Counted from the stretch's first letter, positions 1 to 5,676 are shown. The stretch is 7,977 nucleotides of DNA from Pseudomonadota bacterium (GCA_021826035.1 JAKBBE010000121.1:1-7977); one strand, 5' to 3'. Translations and numbers: made by a program. The notes: a model not told the origin generated them from the letters alone.

Positions 1-73
1 AGAGGCTGCCGAATCGGCTGGTCGGCTTGGCGCCGAACTTGCCGAACGCGTCAAATAGAGAAAGGTTCATCAC
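1..73 (-). CDS. Start of an unrecognised protein, cut by the left edge
   Basis: Reading the minus strand from about position 73, an open frame runs off the left edge. It begins with GTG at 73-71 or ATG at 70-68 and reads MNLSLFDAFGKFGAKPTSRF from the ATG. A purine-rich AGGAG lies at 87-83, 9 bases before the GTG and 12 before the ATG, so either start is possible; a further in-frame ATG at 79 is too close to it. The composition (mixed hydrophobic and polar residues, few Arg/Ala runs) looks more like real protein than the shadow frames nearby. Only about 24 codons are visible and I cannot assign a family. The gene points away from the RRM gene, so the gap between them would hold divergent promoters. 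Confidence 0.5.
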   Translation of the reverse strand, partial: MMNLSLFDAFGKFGAKPTSRFGSL

Positions 74-131
74 GCGCATCGGCTCCTGAGTTTGATCCGT
101 TGGAAGAATGCCCGAATCGACCGTCGCACCC

Positions 132-157
132 GTGGGCCGGGTGGGCCGGCCGGCCCA
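132..157. repeat. Tandem GTGGGCCGG repeat leading into a 16-base palindrome
   Basis: GTGGGCCGG occurs twice in tandem at 132-140 and 141-149. The second copy forms the left half of a perfect 16-base palindrome, TGGGCCGGCCGGCCCA, at 142-157. No T run follows on either strand, so a simple terminator is not indicated. It could be a binding site or a chance feature of GC-rich DNA. Confidence 0.4.
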
Positions 158-448
158 AATCCGTCGTCTTGACGTGCCGCGCCGTACCGTACGACGGCCA
201 ACCCGACTCGGATGAAGACGGCGGCAGCTAGGGGCGCAGGCAATACCGGCCGGACTTCCCGCCAAAGTCCGCCCCCTTATCTTGTCGCACAACATCGTCG
301 TGATGGCCGGGTGCGATTGACGAGCACCCGCTCGGGACGGCTCGTGTATCGGCGCCGTCGCGCGCGAACGAGTAGAACCAGCATGCGCGCACCGCAACGC
401 CGACGCAAGCGAGAACTCGTGGCGACGCCGAGCGCGGCGCATAAAAGT

Positions 449-477
449 TTGGCAGCTTGGCTGCGATCCTGTAGCCT
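449..477 (+). promoter_or_regulatory. Weak sigma-70-like promoter candidate for the RRM gene
   Basis: TTGGCA (449-454, five of six to the -35 consensus) and TAGCCT (472-477, three of six to the -10 consensus) are 17 bases apart. An inverted repeat GCAGC-TTG-GCTGC (452-464) overlaps the -35 box and spacer. If used, the leader before the RRM start would be about 155 bases. The -10 box is poor, so this is only a candidate. Confidence 0.22.
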
Positions 478-587
478 GTCAGGCGGCTCGTATCTTTTCG
501 GCTTGTCTGCCTTGGCGTCACGCGCTGCTCTGCGGCGCGCCCCACCTGCCAATGTCTGCCACCCGCGCAAAGCTCCGCGAACCACGT

Positions 588-604
588 CGCAGGAGATGCC
601 TGCG
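588..604 (+). promoter_or_regulatory. Small hairpin in the putative RRM leader
   Basis: CGCAGG (588-593) pairs with CCTGCG (599-604) around a 5-base loop, 34 bases before the GTG start of the RRM gene. The stem and loop also hold an AGGAG directly abutting an ATG that is out of frame with the RRM gene. A role in controlling translation is possible but unproven. Confidence 0.2.
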
Positions 605-638
605 GCTCCACACCCGTTATTCTCAAGAGTATCTCGCA

Positions 639-935
639 GTGACCAAACTTTACGTTGGAAATCTCCCCTTCACGGCCACCGAAGAAGCCGTAAATGCTCT
701 GTTCTCACAGCATGGGACGGTCGAGAGAGTCTCCATGATCACCGACCGCGAGACGGGTCGACCGCGCGGCTTCGCGTTCGTCGAGATGCCCAACGCCGAT
801 GCGGCGCGCGCGATGCAGACGCTCAATGGGGCGGACTTTGATGGCCGCCCGCTGCGGGTCAACGAGGCGCAGGATCGCGAGCGTTCGGGCGGTGGTGGCA
901 ACCGCGGCGGCGGCGGCGGCGCGCGTCGCTACTGA
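639..935 (+). CDS. Small RRM-type RNA-binding protein
   Basis: A 98-residue protein made of a single RNA recognition motif plus a short Gly-rich tail. RNP2 is LYVGNL at residues 4-9 and RNP1 is RGFAFVEM at 43-50, both with the aromatic residues that stack on RNA bases. The tail (about 84-98) is Ser/Gly/Arg and ends ARRY, as in other bacterial glycine-rich RRM proteins. Such proteins bind single-stranded RNA and are often linked to cold or stress responses; no target can be named here. The GTG at 639 is chosen because the domain begins right after it (MTKLYVGNL), with a modest AAGAG 9 bases upstream. The frame stays open upstream to an ATG at 552, but those 29 residues are Arg-rich and lie outside the domain. 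A very strong hairpin starts 10 bases after the stop. Confidence 0.93.
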   Translation: MTKLYVGNLPFTATEEAVNALFSQHGTVERVSMITDRETGRPRGFAFVEMPNADAARAMQTLNGADFDGRPLRVNEAQDRERSGGGGNRGGGGGARRY

Positions 936-944
936 GCTTTGCCC

Positions 945-985
945 ATTGCAGCCGCCCCGGCCGTGACGGCCGGGGCGGCTGCAAT
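945..985 (+). terminator. Perfect long hairpin after the RRM gene
   Basis: ATTGCAGCCGCCCCGGCCGT (945-964) is followed, after one G, by its exact reverse complement (966-985). In RNA this gives a 19-base-pair stem closed by a three-base loop. It sits 10 bases after the RRM stop and 28 bases before the next start codon. There is no T run on either strand, so it is not a textbook intrinsic terminator. It may end transcription, protect the 3' end of the RRM mRNA, or both. Confidence 0.5.
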
Positions 986-1012
986 GAATATCGTTGCTGC
1001 GAGGTCCGTGCC

Positions 1013-1276
1013 ATGGCGTGGCGCAAGACGGGACGGTACCGTCCCGCGGAAGAAATTCTGGTGATGACGTGCGACGTCTGCGAACGCGACGTCGGCTTCG
1101 AAGACGGACGGCGCCCGAACGAGCACTTTCGGTTGAGCCGCCACCCCAATCGGGGCTCACTCGATGACCAGGAGGCGCCCGTCATCATTTGCTCACGCGA
1201 CTGTCTGCGCGCATTCGCCACCCAAGTGACCGGCCCGGACCGCACCGCCTCGCCGAAGAACAGCGGCAGCGACTGA
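1013..1276 (+). CDS. Small four-cysteine (zinc-ribbon-like) hypothetical protein
   Basis: An 87-residue protein I cannot place in a named family. It has two cysteine pairs, CDVC (C20, C23) and CSRDC (C60, C64), separated by a polar stretch with H38 and H44. This spacing suits a small zinc-binding fold, which is inference only. There is no signal peptide or membrane segment, and the last 15 residues look disordered. The ATG at 1013 has GAGG (1001-1004) at an ideal 8-base distance. An alternative is GTG 1061 or ATG 1064, behind GGAAG (1048-1052), giving a 70-71-residue protein that keeps all four cysteines. An 18-base palindrome lies between the two start regions. The gene follows the RRM gene but is separated from it by the 945-985 hairpin, so it may be transcribed independently. 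Confidence 0.7.
   Translation: MAWRKTGRYRPAEEILVMTCDVCERDVGFEDGRRPNEHFRLSRHPNRGSLDDQEAPVIICSRDCLRAFATQVTGPDRTASPKNSGSD
1029..1046. promoter_or_regulatory. Perfect 18-base palindrome near the start of the four-cysteine gene
   Basis: CGGGACGGTACCGTCCCG is a perfect 18-base palindrome. In RNA it would form a 7-base-pair stem with a GUAC loop ending just before GGAAGAAA, the ribosome-binding sequence of the alternative start at 1061/1064. In DNA it could be an operator for a dimeric regulator. If the gene starts at 1013 it lies inside the coding sequence, at codons 6-12. Confidence 0.35.
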
Positions 1277-1354
1277 GTGCGGCGCACTGAGAGTCCGCGC
1301 TCGCCGGCGGGCTTGCTCGAGAGGCCCGTCCACCTGCCCCGATCCGTCACGCCC

Positions 1355-1810
1355 ATGAGCGAGTACGAATTCACCGTCTCTTTGCGGATTCGCCATCCGA
1401 CACTCGATCCGCACACGATCAGCGCAGCGCTCGGCATCGAGCCGCAGCATGCGTGGCGGGTCGGCGAGCCGCGCCGTGACGATGCCGGCGCGCTTCTCGG
1501 CGGATCGCATCGCGACAGCTACTGGATGGGACGGTTGATGAGCGAACCGCAGCTTTCCGGCGACGGGGTCACGGTCGAATCCGTGATCTCCAAGACGCTC
1601 AATCACCTGCGTCGCGCGCAACCGTTCCTGAAGCAACTGAGCGACGACGGCGGCGTGGCGGAATTGCTGGTCAGCCTGTTTGCGCGCGAGATGTTCAGAA
1701 TCGAACTGCCGCCGGATGAGGTCGCCGCGCTCGGCACGCTGCGCTTGGCGATCGCCCTCGACGTTCATCCCCACTCCCCGTTCAGCGCACCGGCGTCGAG
1801 ACCGAATTGA
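1355..1810 (+). CDS. DUF4279-like protein
   Basis: A 151-residue soluble protein resembling the DUF4279 family, whose function is unknown. The family pattern is visible at the N terminus: a beta-strand start (YEFTVSLRI, 4-12), then LDPHTISAALGIEP (17-30), a WRVGEPR segment (34-40) and a closing tryptophan (W57). A mostly helical region follows (about 72-112, with SKTLNHLRRAQPFLKQL), then strand-like FRIELPP and LRLAIALDVHP, consistent with a compact alpha/beta fold. The ATG at 1355 is chosen because the domain starts there. The frame is open back to a GTG at 1277, directly after the previous stop, but those 26 residues are Pro/Arg-rich and unconserved in look. No clear ribosome binding site precedes 1355. 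It is 78 bases downstream of the four-cysteine gene, on the same strand. Confidence 0.75.
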   Translation: MSEYEFTVSLRIRHPTLDPHTISAALGIEPQHAWRVGEPRRDDAGALLGGSHRDSYWMGRLMSEPQLSGDGVTVESVISKTLNHLRRAQPFLKQLSDDGGVAELLVSLFAREMFRIELPPDEVAALGTLRLAIALDVHPHSPFSAPASRPN

Positions 1811-1836
1811 CGCCCGCCCGGCCGGCAGACTGCACC

Positions 1837-2001
1837 ATGCTCAGATTCGCCAAGCGACCCGCAGGGACTGCGCCCACCGGCGGCGCGGCTCTCTCGCCTG
1901 CACCGGCGCGCGCAGCGCCGCCGCGACTGCCCCACGGCATCCTCGCCGCGCGGATGCCGAGTGCGCGCGCGCTTGGCGTGTTGAACGTTCGAGCGCGCTG
2001 A
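1837..2001 (+). CDS. Doubtful small Ala/Pro-rich reading frame
   Basis: An ATG at 1837 opens a 54-codon frame ending in TGA at 1999-2001, immediately before a possible GTG start at 2002. The product is rich in Ala, Pro and Arg, matches nothing I recognise and has no clear ribosome binding site. A TTG at 1807 would lengthen it by ten residues. It contains the 1935-1959 inverted repeat. The gap between the DUF4279-like gene and the next gene is otherwise empty, so this is noted only as a weak candidate; it may well be non-coding. Confidence 0.12.
   Translation: MLRFAKRPAGTAPTGGAALSPAPARAAPPRLPHGILAARMPSARALGVLNVRAR
1935..1959. repeat. 8-base inverted repeat between two hypothetical genes
   Basis: CGGCATCC (1935-1942) and GGATGCCG (1952-1959) are exact reverse complements around a 9-base loop. 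It lies 125 bases after the DUF4279-like gene's stop and is not followed by a T run. It could be a weak terminator or operator, or chance. Confidence 0.25.
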
Positions 2002-2040
2002 GTGATCACGCTCACGTTTTGGGAACTGAGCAACGAGTCG

Positions 2041-2367
2041 ATGACTTTCGTGCGTGGCGCCTATTTCAGGATTTGCGCCGATGCGACGCTGCGCGGACCC
2101 GACAACGCCATCGCGGCCCGCTATACCGGCGGCCTCTGGCAGGTCGCGCGCCGCAACCACAGAGTGCTCGAGTGCCGCGCCGCGCTGTACCTGCGCGTGA
2201 CCGGCGCGGACGGCCAACGCAAGAGCATCGGCCCGTTCGAGGGCCTCAAGGTCACGGGCGGGGATCTCTTCTCCAATGATCTCTATCTGGGCACGCACGC
2301 GCCGAAGGAATCCCGCCGGCCGCAGGCGCCCGTCTGGAGTGAGATTGCACTCCTGACCGACGTGTGA
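2041..2367 (+). CDS. Hypothetical protein of unknown family
   Basis: A 108-residue protein that I do not recognise. It begins MTFVRGAYFRICADATLRG and alternates strand-like segments (AARYTGGLWQVA, ALYLRVTG) with turns, ending in a charged, probably loose tail. The sequence is well mixed in amino acids and unlike the Ala/Arg-rich shadows around it, which supports a real gene. It has no signal peptide, membrane segment or cysteine pair; two cysteines are present, in RICAD and ECRAA. The ATG at 2041 is preferred because the compact sequence starts there. A GTG at 2002 would add 13 residues (MITLTFWELSNES), which also look plausible, and neither start has a good ribosome binding site. The gene converges on the amidase gene, with 97 bases between the two ends. 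Confidence 0.6.
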   Translation: MTFVRGAYFRICADATLRGPDNAIAARYTGGLWQVARRNHRVLECRAALYLRVTGADGQRKSIGPFEGLKVTGGDLFSNDLYLGTHAPKESRRPQAPVWSEIALLTDV

Positions 2368-2392
2368 CCGAGGCGAACCTCTCGCCGCGGGA

Positions 2393-2407
2393 CGCTCCTC
2401 TGGAGCG
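2393..2407. terminator. Small hairpin between convergent gene ends
   Basis: CGCTCC-TCT-GGAGCG forms a 6-base-pair stem with a 3-base loop in the 97-base gap between the hypothetical gene (ends 2367) and the amidase gene (ends 2465). A shorter GAGG-CGAA-CCTC hairpin lies at 2370-2381. Neither has a T run. Their place between convergent genes suits a two-way terminator, but the evidence is weak. Confidence 0.3.
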
Positions 2408-2464
2408 GTCGGCTGGCACGTCTCACCGAACCGGGGACCGCGCCTAGGAGCCGCGACGAGCGCC

Positions 2465-3685
2465 TCAGTGCGCGGTGCGCGCCACGAGCATGCGCAGTCG
2501 AGCCGCACGTTCCTCGGCGAACAGCGTGCCAGCCGGCGGATGGTTGCGGAAATACGCCAGGATCCCGCCGAAGATCGCATCAGCGATGCGCTTCTGGTAC
2601 CAGGGCTGGCGCAATTTGGCCGCTTGCCGAGGATCCGACATGAAATCCGTCTCGACCAGCATCGAGGGAATGGTGGGCGACTTCAGCACCACGAACGCCG
2701 CCTGCTGCACCGTCATTTTGTTCACGGGCACCGACCGGTCGAGCGCGAGCAGGACGTCGTGGGCCGCCACCACGCTGTGCGCGATGGTGGTGGTCTGAGA
2801 GAGATTCAACAGCACGGTGGCCAGCGTGTGCGATTTGTTACGCAGACGGACCCCGGCGAGATCATCGGAGGCGTTTTCCCGGGCCGCGAGAATGCGCGCC
2901 GCTTCGTTCGAGGCGCCATGCAGCGACAGGATGTACACCTGAGCGCCCTCGACGTTCGGATCATCACAGTCGTTGACGTGAATCGAAACGAACAGATCGG
3001 CATGATCGCGGCGCGCAATGCGCATGCGGTCGCGGAGCGTCAGGTAGACGTCGCTGTCGCGCGTCAGGGTCGCACGCATCCCGCGCTGCTGATCGATGCG
3101 CTGCGCGAGCAGCCTGCCGATGGCGAGCGTGATGGTCTTTTCCATCATGCCGTGCGGCCCGATGGTGCCCGAATCGATGCCGCCGTGGCCCGGATCGACG
3201 GTGACGATGATGTCGCGTCCGTCATCGATCGGTCCCAACCGGGTGCGGATGGCACGCGGGGGCCCGACGGCTCGGTGCGGCGCGAGTGGGCCGAAGCCGT
3301 GCAGTTCGATGAGCAGTTCCCGCCCGGTGCGCGTCGGGCGCAACCAGACCAGGCGCATGTGGGCCGCCGAGCCGGTGATGAACACCAGGCGCAGTGCGCC
3401 GTTGGGCTGCAGGCCCATGCGCACCCCGCGCACCCAGCCTCGCGTCTGCGGCAGACGCAGCCCGGCGCCGGCGCGCGTGCCGAGCAGGTCGATGACCTCC
3501 CGGTCCGGGTTCGTCAACCGGAAATAATGGGCCTGCGTGAAGCCCCCGAGTTCGAGCCGCACGGTGGCGGCCTGGGGCGCATTCGACACCCACAGCCGAT
3601 CCAAATGGTCGACCCCGGCGTGCGCCGCGCCGGTGGCGACGACGCCCAGCGTCGCAATGCAGATGTAAAATACCTTCCTGATCAT
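2465..3685 (-). CDS. amiB: N-acetylmuramoyl-L-alanine amidase, AmiB/AmiC type
   Basis: A 406-residue periplasmic zinc amidase that cuts the bond between N-acetylmuramic acid and L-alanine of peptidoglycan, used for daughter-cell separation. A signal peptide is clear: R3-K4, a hydrophobic core, and a likely cleavage after AHA (residue 23). An AMIN-like domain (about 28-130, with YFRLTNPDREVIDLL) should direct it to the septum. The Amidase_3 catalytic domain spans about 158-385. Zinc ligands are H167 in DPGHGG, E182 in MMEKTITL and H236 in SIHVND; the catalytic glutamate is E345 in VETDFMSD. Residues about 257-305 (NEAARILAARENASDDLAG onward) match the insertion that, in E. coli homologues, blocks the site until an EnvC or NlpD activator binds. 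There is no C-terminal LysM domain. It follows tsaE, as in E. coli, but has its own promoter candidate and is not followed by mutL. AmiB versus AmiC naming is not certain. Confidence 0.95.
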   Translation of the reverse strand: MIRKVFYICIATLGVVATGAAHAGVDHLDRLWVSNAPQAATVRLELGGFTQAHYFRLTNPDREVIDLLGTRAGAGLRLPQTRGWVRGVRMGLQPNGALRLVFITGSAAHMRLVWLRPTRTGRELLIELHGFGPLAPHRAVGPPRAIRTRLGPIDDGRDIIVTVDPGHGGIDSGTIGPHGMMEKTITLAIGRLLAQRIDQQRGMRATLTRDSDVYLTLRDRMRIARRDHADLFVSIHVNDCDDPNVEGAQVYILSLHGASNEAARILAARENASDDLAGVRLRNKSHTLATVLLNLSQTTTIAHSVVAAHDVLLALDRSVPVNKMTVQQAAFVVLKSPTIPSMLVETDFMSDPRQAAKLRQPWYQKRIADAIFGGILAYFRNHPPAGTLFAEERAARLRMLVARTAH

Positions 3686-3711
3686 AAGGTTCGCGGCATT
3701 CGTTGAGGCGT

Positions 3712-3740
3712 AATCTACGAGCCGCGCGCCCTCATTTCAA
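3712..3740 (-). promoter_or_regulatory. Sigma-70-like promoter for the amidase gene
   Basis: On the minus strand TTGAAA (3740-3735, five of six) and TAGATT (3717-3712, four of six) are exactly 17 bases apart. Transcription would start near 3705, leaving a leader of about 20 bases before the amidase ATG at 3685. The -35 box includes the tsaE stop codon. This suggests the amidase can be expressed independently of nnrD-tsaE. Confidence 0.5.
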
Positions 3741-4210
3741 CTCGAATTGCGCGCGGAGCGCGCCCACCAAGCCTCACCTGCAGCGGTGCCGTACGTGACC
3801 GCGGCCTCGTGCCCGGCCCCGAGGACGCTGAGTGCCACGGTCACATCGGGCGGCGGCAGGACACCTTCGGCCCGCTGCGGCCACTCGATGAGCCACAGAC
3901 ATCCGGGCAGGGCCCACGCCTCGAGCCCTAGGTGCTCGAACTCCTCGGGCGCACGCAGGCGGTACAGATCCAGGTGCGCCACCGTCTGCCCCTCGAGCGG
4001 ATACAACTGCACCAGCGAGTAGGTGGGACTGCGAACCGGGCCGGTGACACCGCACGCGCGCAAAAACCCCTGCGCCAGCGTCGTTTTGCCCGCGCCCAGA
4101 TCGCCGCACAAATACAGCACCGCGAGTGGCGCGCGCCCGTCGGGCCGCGCGCGCGCCAGGCGCGCGCCCAGCGCTTCGGTATCCGCCGCGCTGTTCAGAA
4201 ATTCACGCAG
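3737..4210 (-). CDS. tsaE: tRNA t6A biosynthesis ATPase TsaE
   Basis: TsaE is the P-loop ATPase that works with TsaB and TsaD in the cytoplasm to make N6-threonylcarbamoyladenosine at position 37 of ANN-decoding tRNAs. From the CTG at 4210 the protein is 157 residues, the usual length. Visible motifs are Walker A GDLGAGKTT (36-44, K42), the switch-like SPTYSLV (61-67), HLDLYRL (79-85) and the LIEWPQR segment (107-113). No ATG, GTG or TTG lies in frame where the family starts. The CTG at 4210 is preceded by GAGGAG (4224-4219) at 8 bases, a strong ribosome binding site inside the end of nnrD. The nearest standard starts are GTG 4321 and ATG 4414, which add 37 or 68 Arg/Ala-rich residues read out of frame from nnrD. 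The gene overlaps the nnrD end by 16 bases, so translation is probably coupled. Confidence 0.92.
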   Translation of the reverse strand: MREFLNSAADTEALGARLARARPDGRAPLAVLYLCGDLGAGKTTLAQGFLRACGVTGPVRSPTYSLVQLYPLEGQTVAHLDLYRLRAPEEFEHLGLEAWALPGCLWLIEWPQRAEGVLPPPDVTVALSVLGAGHEAAVTYGTAAGEAWWARSARNSS

Positions 4211-5676
4211 TGGCGCAACTCCTCGATCAGATCCCCGGCGAGCAGCCCGCGCTGCCCGCCGCGCGCCGCGGCATCTCCGGCCCGCGCGTGGGCGAGCACC
4301 CCGGCGCGCGCAGCGCGCCACGGGTCGCGGCACTGAGCGAGGATCCCCGCGATCAGTCCGGTGAGGACATCGCCCATCCCGGGACTGGCCATGCCGGGAT
4401 TGCCCGGCTCGCACACGGCCGGCACGGTCCCCAGGCGGCCCACCAACGTCCCGGCGCCCTTCAGCGCCACCACCCCGCCATAGCGGACGAGCAACGCCTC
4501 GAGGGCGCCGAGCCGGTCGCTCTGGACCTGCGCGGTGCTCGTGGCGAGCAGGCGCGCGGCCTCACCCGGATGCGGCGTCAGAACCCACCCTGAGGCCGGT
4601 GCGCCGCGCGGCGCGCCCGCGAGCAGGTTCAGCGCATCCGCATCGACCACGAGCGGCTTACCGCAGTCGAGCGCCGCCTCGAACGCCGCGCGCGCCCAGG
4701 CGTCCTGTCCGAGCCCGGGTCCGACAGCCACCAGATCACAGCGCGCGGCGAGAGTCCGCACCGTCTCGGGTTGCTCCAGCGGCACGCACATCAATTCGGG
4801 GCGCCCGCTCACGACGGCCGCCAGGTTCTGCGGTGCGACCGCGACCGTGACCCTTCCGGCGCCGGCGCGCAGACAGGCCTCCCCGGCGAGCCGCGCCGCT
4901 CCGGGCATGCCCGGACCGCCGCCGACGATCAGCACCTGACCGAAATCCCCTTTGTGCGCCCCGCGGGCGCGGCGCGGCAGCGCCCGCTCCAGATCGGCCT
5001 GTACCAGCCGCTCGAGGCGCGCCGTCGGCACTTCGGACAGCCGGCCGGTGAGTCCGAGGCCATCGAACACCAGCGCGCCACAATGCTCGGGTCCCTCCCC
5101 GAGCAGCAGCCCGGTCTTCAGCGCCACGAACGTCACCGTACACTCGGCCCGCACCGCCTCCCCGAGCGGCAGGCCGCGGTCGGCATCGAGACCGGAGGGC
5201 ACATCGAGCGCGAGGATCGGCCGGCCGCTGGCATTGAGGGCACGGATGACCTGTGCCAGCTCCGCGCGCACCGCGCCGGAAAGCCCGGTGCCGAGCAGCG
5301 CATCGACCAGCACCTCGTTCTCCCGCAGCGCCTGCGCCTCGAACGGCTCGATCGTCCCGCCGGCCGCACGCCAGGCCGCGCAGGCCTCGAGCGCCTCCCC
5401 CCGCAGACGCTCCGGTGGACTCGCCGCGAGCACGGTGACGGCACAGCCGGCGGCGCGCGCCAGCCGCGCCAGCACGTAGCCGTCGCCGGCGTTGTTTCCC
5501 GGGCCGCACACCACCGTGATCCGCCCCGCTCCCGGCCAGCGCTCGCGCAACGCGCGCAGCGCCGCCTCGCCGGCCCGCTCCATCAGCGCGTAGCCGGTGA
5601 GGCCCAGCTGCGCGATCGCGGCGCGATCCATGGCGCGCACCTGGGCCGAGGTATACAGCGAGACGGGCAGCGACAT
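4195..5676 (-). CDS. nnrD: Bifunctional NAD(P)H-hydrate repair enzyme NnrD (epimerase/dehydratase)
   Basis: A 493-residue fusion that repairs hydrated NADH and NADPH. The N-terminal YjeF_N domain (about 8-220) interconverts the R and S hydrates; it shows GPGNNAGDG (58-66), VDALLGTG (124-131) and LDVPSGLDADRG (157-168). The C-terminal ribokinase-like domain (about 230-490) dehydrates the S form using ATP or ADP; it shows HKGDFGQVLIVGG (241-253), VDADALN (344-350), LTPHPGE (366-372) and the catalytic loop GNPGMASPGMGD (425-436, D436 catalytic). The loop has Pro at 432 where Gly is common, a minor change. The ATG at 5676 is chosen because the domain begins there (MSLPVSLYTSAQVRAMD); upstream in-frame ATGs lie inside queG on the other strand. 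No ribosome binding site precedes it, and a TATAAT ends 7 bases upstream. The gene overlaps tsaE, matching the conserved order. Confidence 0.97.
   Translation of the reverse strand: MSLPVSLYTSAQVRAMDRAAIAQLGLTGYALMERAGEAALRALRERWPGAGRITVVCGPGNNAGDGYVLARLARAAGCAVTVLAASPPERLRGEALEACAAWRAAGGTIEPFEAQALRENEVLVDALLGTGLSGAVRAELAQVIRALNASGRPILALDVPSGLDADRGLPLGEAVRAECTVTFVALKTGLLLGEGPEHCGALVFDGLGLTGRLSEVPTARLERLVQADLERALPRRARGAHKGDFGQVLIVGGGPGMPGAARLAGEACLRAGAGRVTVAVAPQNLAAVVSGRPELMCVPLEQPETVRTLAARCDLVAVGPGLGQDAWARAAFEAALDCGKPLVVDADALNLLAGAPRGAPASGWVLTPHPGEAARLLATSTAQVQSDRLGALEALLVRYGGVVALKGAGTLVGRLGTVPAVCEPGNPGMASPGMGDVLTGLIAGILAQCRDPWRAARAGVLAHARAGDAAARGGQRGLLAGDLIEELRHCVNF
4219..4224 (-). promoter_or_regulatory. 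Ribosome binding site deciding the tsaE start
   Basis: GAGGAG on the minus strand (4224-4219) sits 8 bases before CTG 4210 and inside the last codons of nnrD. It is the only strong ribosome binding sequence near the position where TsaE proteins normally begin, and is the main argument for a CTG start. Confidence 0.55.

Larger units (their letters stand above)
80..638. other. Gene-free stretch upstream of the RRM gene
   Basis: About 560 bases between the left-edge gene and the RRM start hold no convincing gene. Open frames exist on both strands, but their translations are Arg/Ala/Ser-rich with no recognisable motif, as expected of random GC-rich sequence. The stretch contains a 9-base tandem repeat running into a 16-base palindrome (132-157), a weak promoter candidate (449-477) and a small hairpin (588-604) close to the RRM start. 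A long 5' leader for the RRM gene is possible. I recognise no tRNA, known small RNA or riboswitch here. Confidence 0.5.

Noticed and set aside
228..626. 132-codon minus-strand frame in the gap before the RRM gene
   Set aside because: There is no ribosome binding site or recognisable domain, and competing frames of similar length occupy the same bases on both strands.
212..841. 209-codon plus-strand frame upstream of and overlapping the RRM gene
   Set aside because: Its product is Arg/Ser-rich with no motif and it overlaps the RRM coding sequence in another frame.
2468..3706. 412-codon open frame on the plus strand opposite the amidase
   Set aside because: It is an antisense shadow of the amidase gene. 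Its translation is rich in Arg, Gln and His with no motif, while the opposite strand encodes a complete amidase with all catalytic residues.
4149..4167. GCGCGCGCC/GGCGCGCGC inverted repeat near the 5' end of tsaE
   Set aside because: It falls in codons for Arg and Ala runs, where such GC alternation is expected from codon use in this genome; there is no sign of a separate function.
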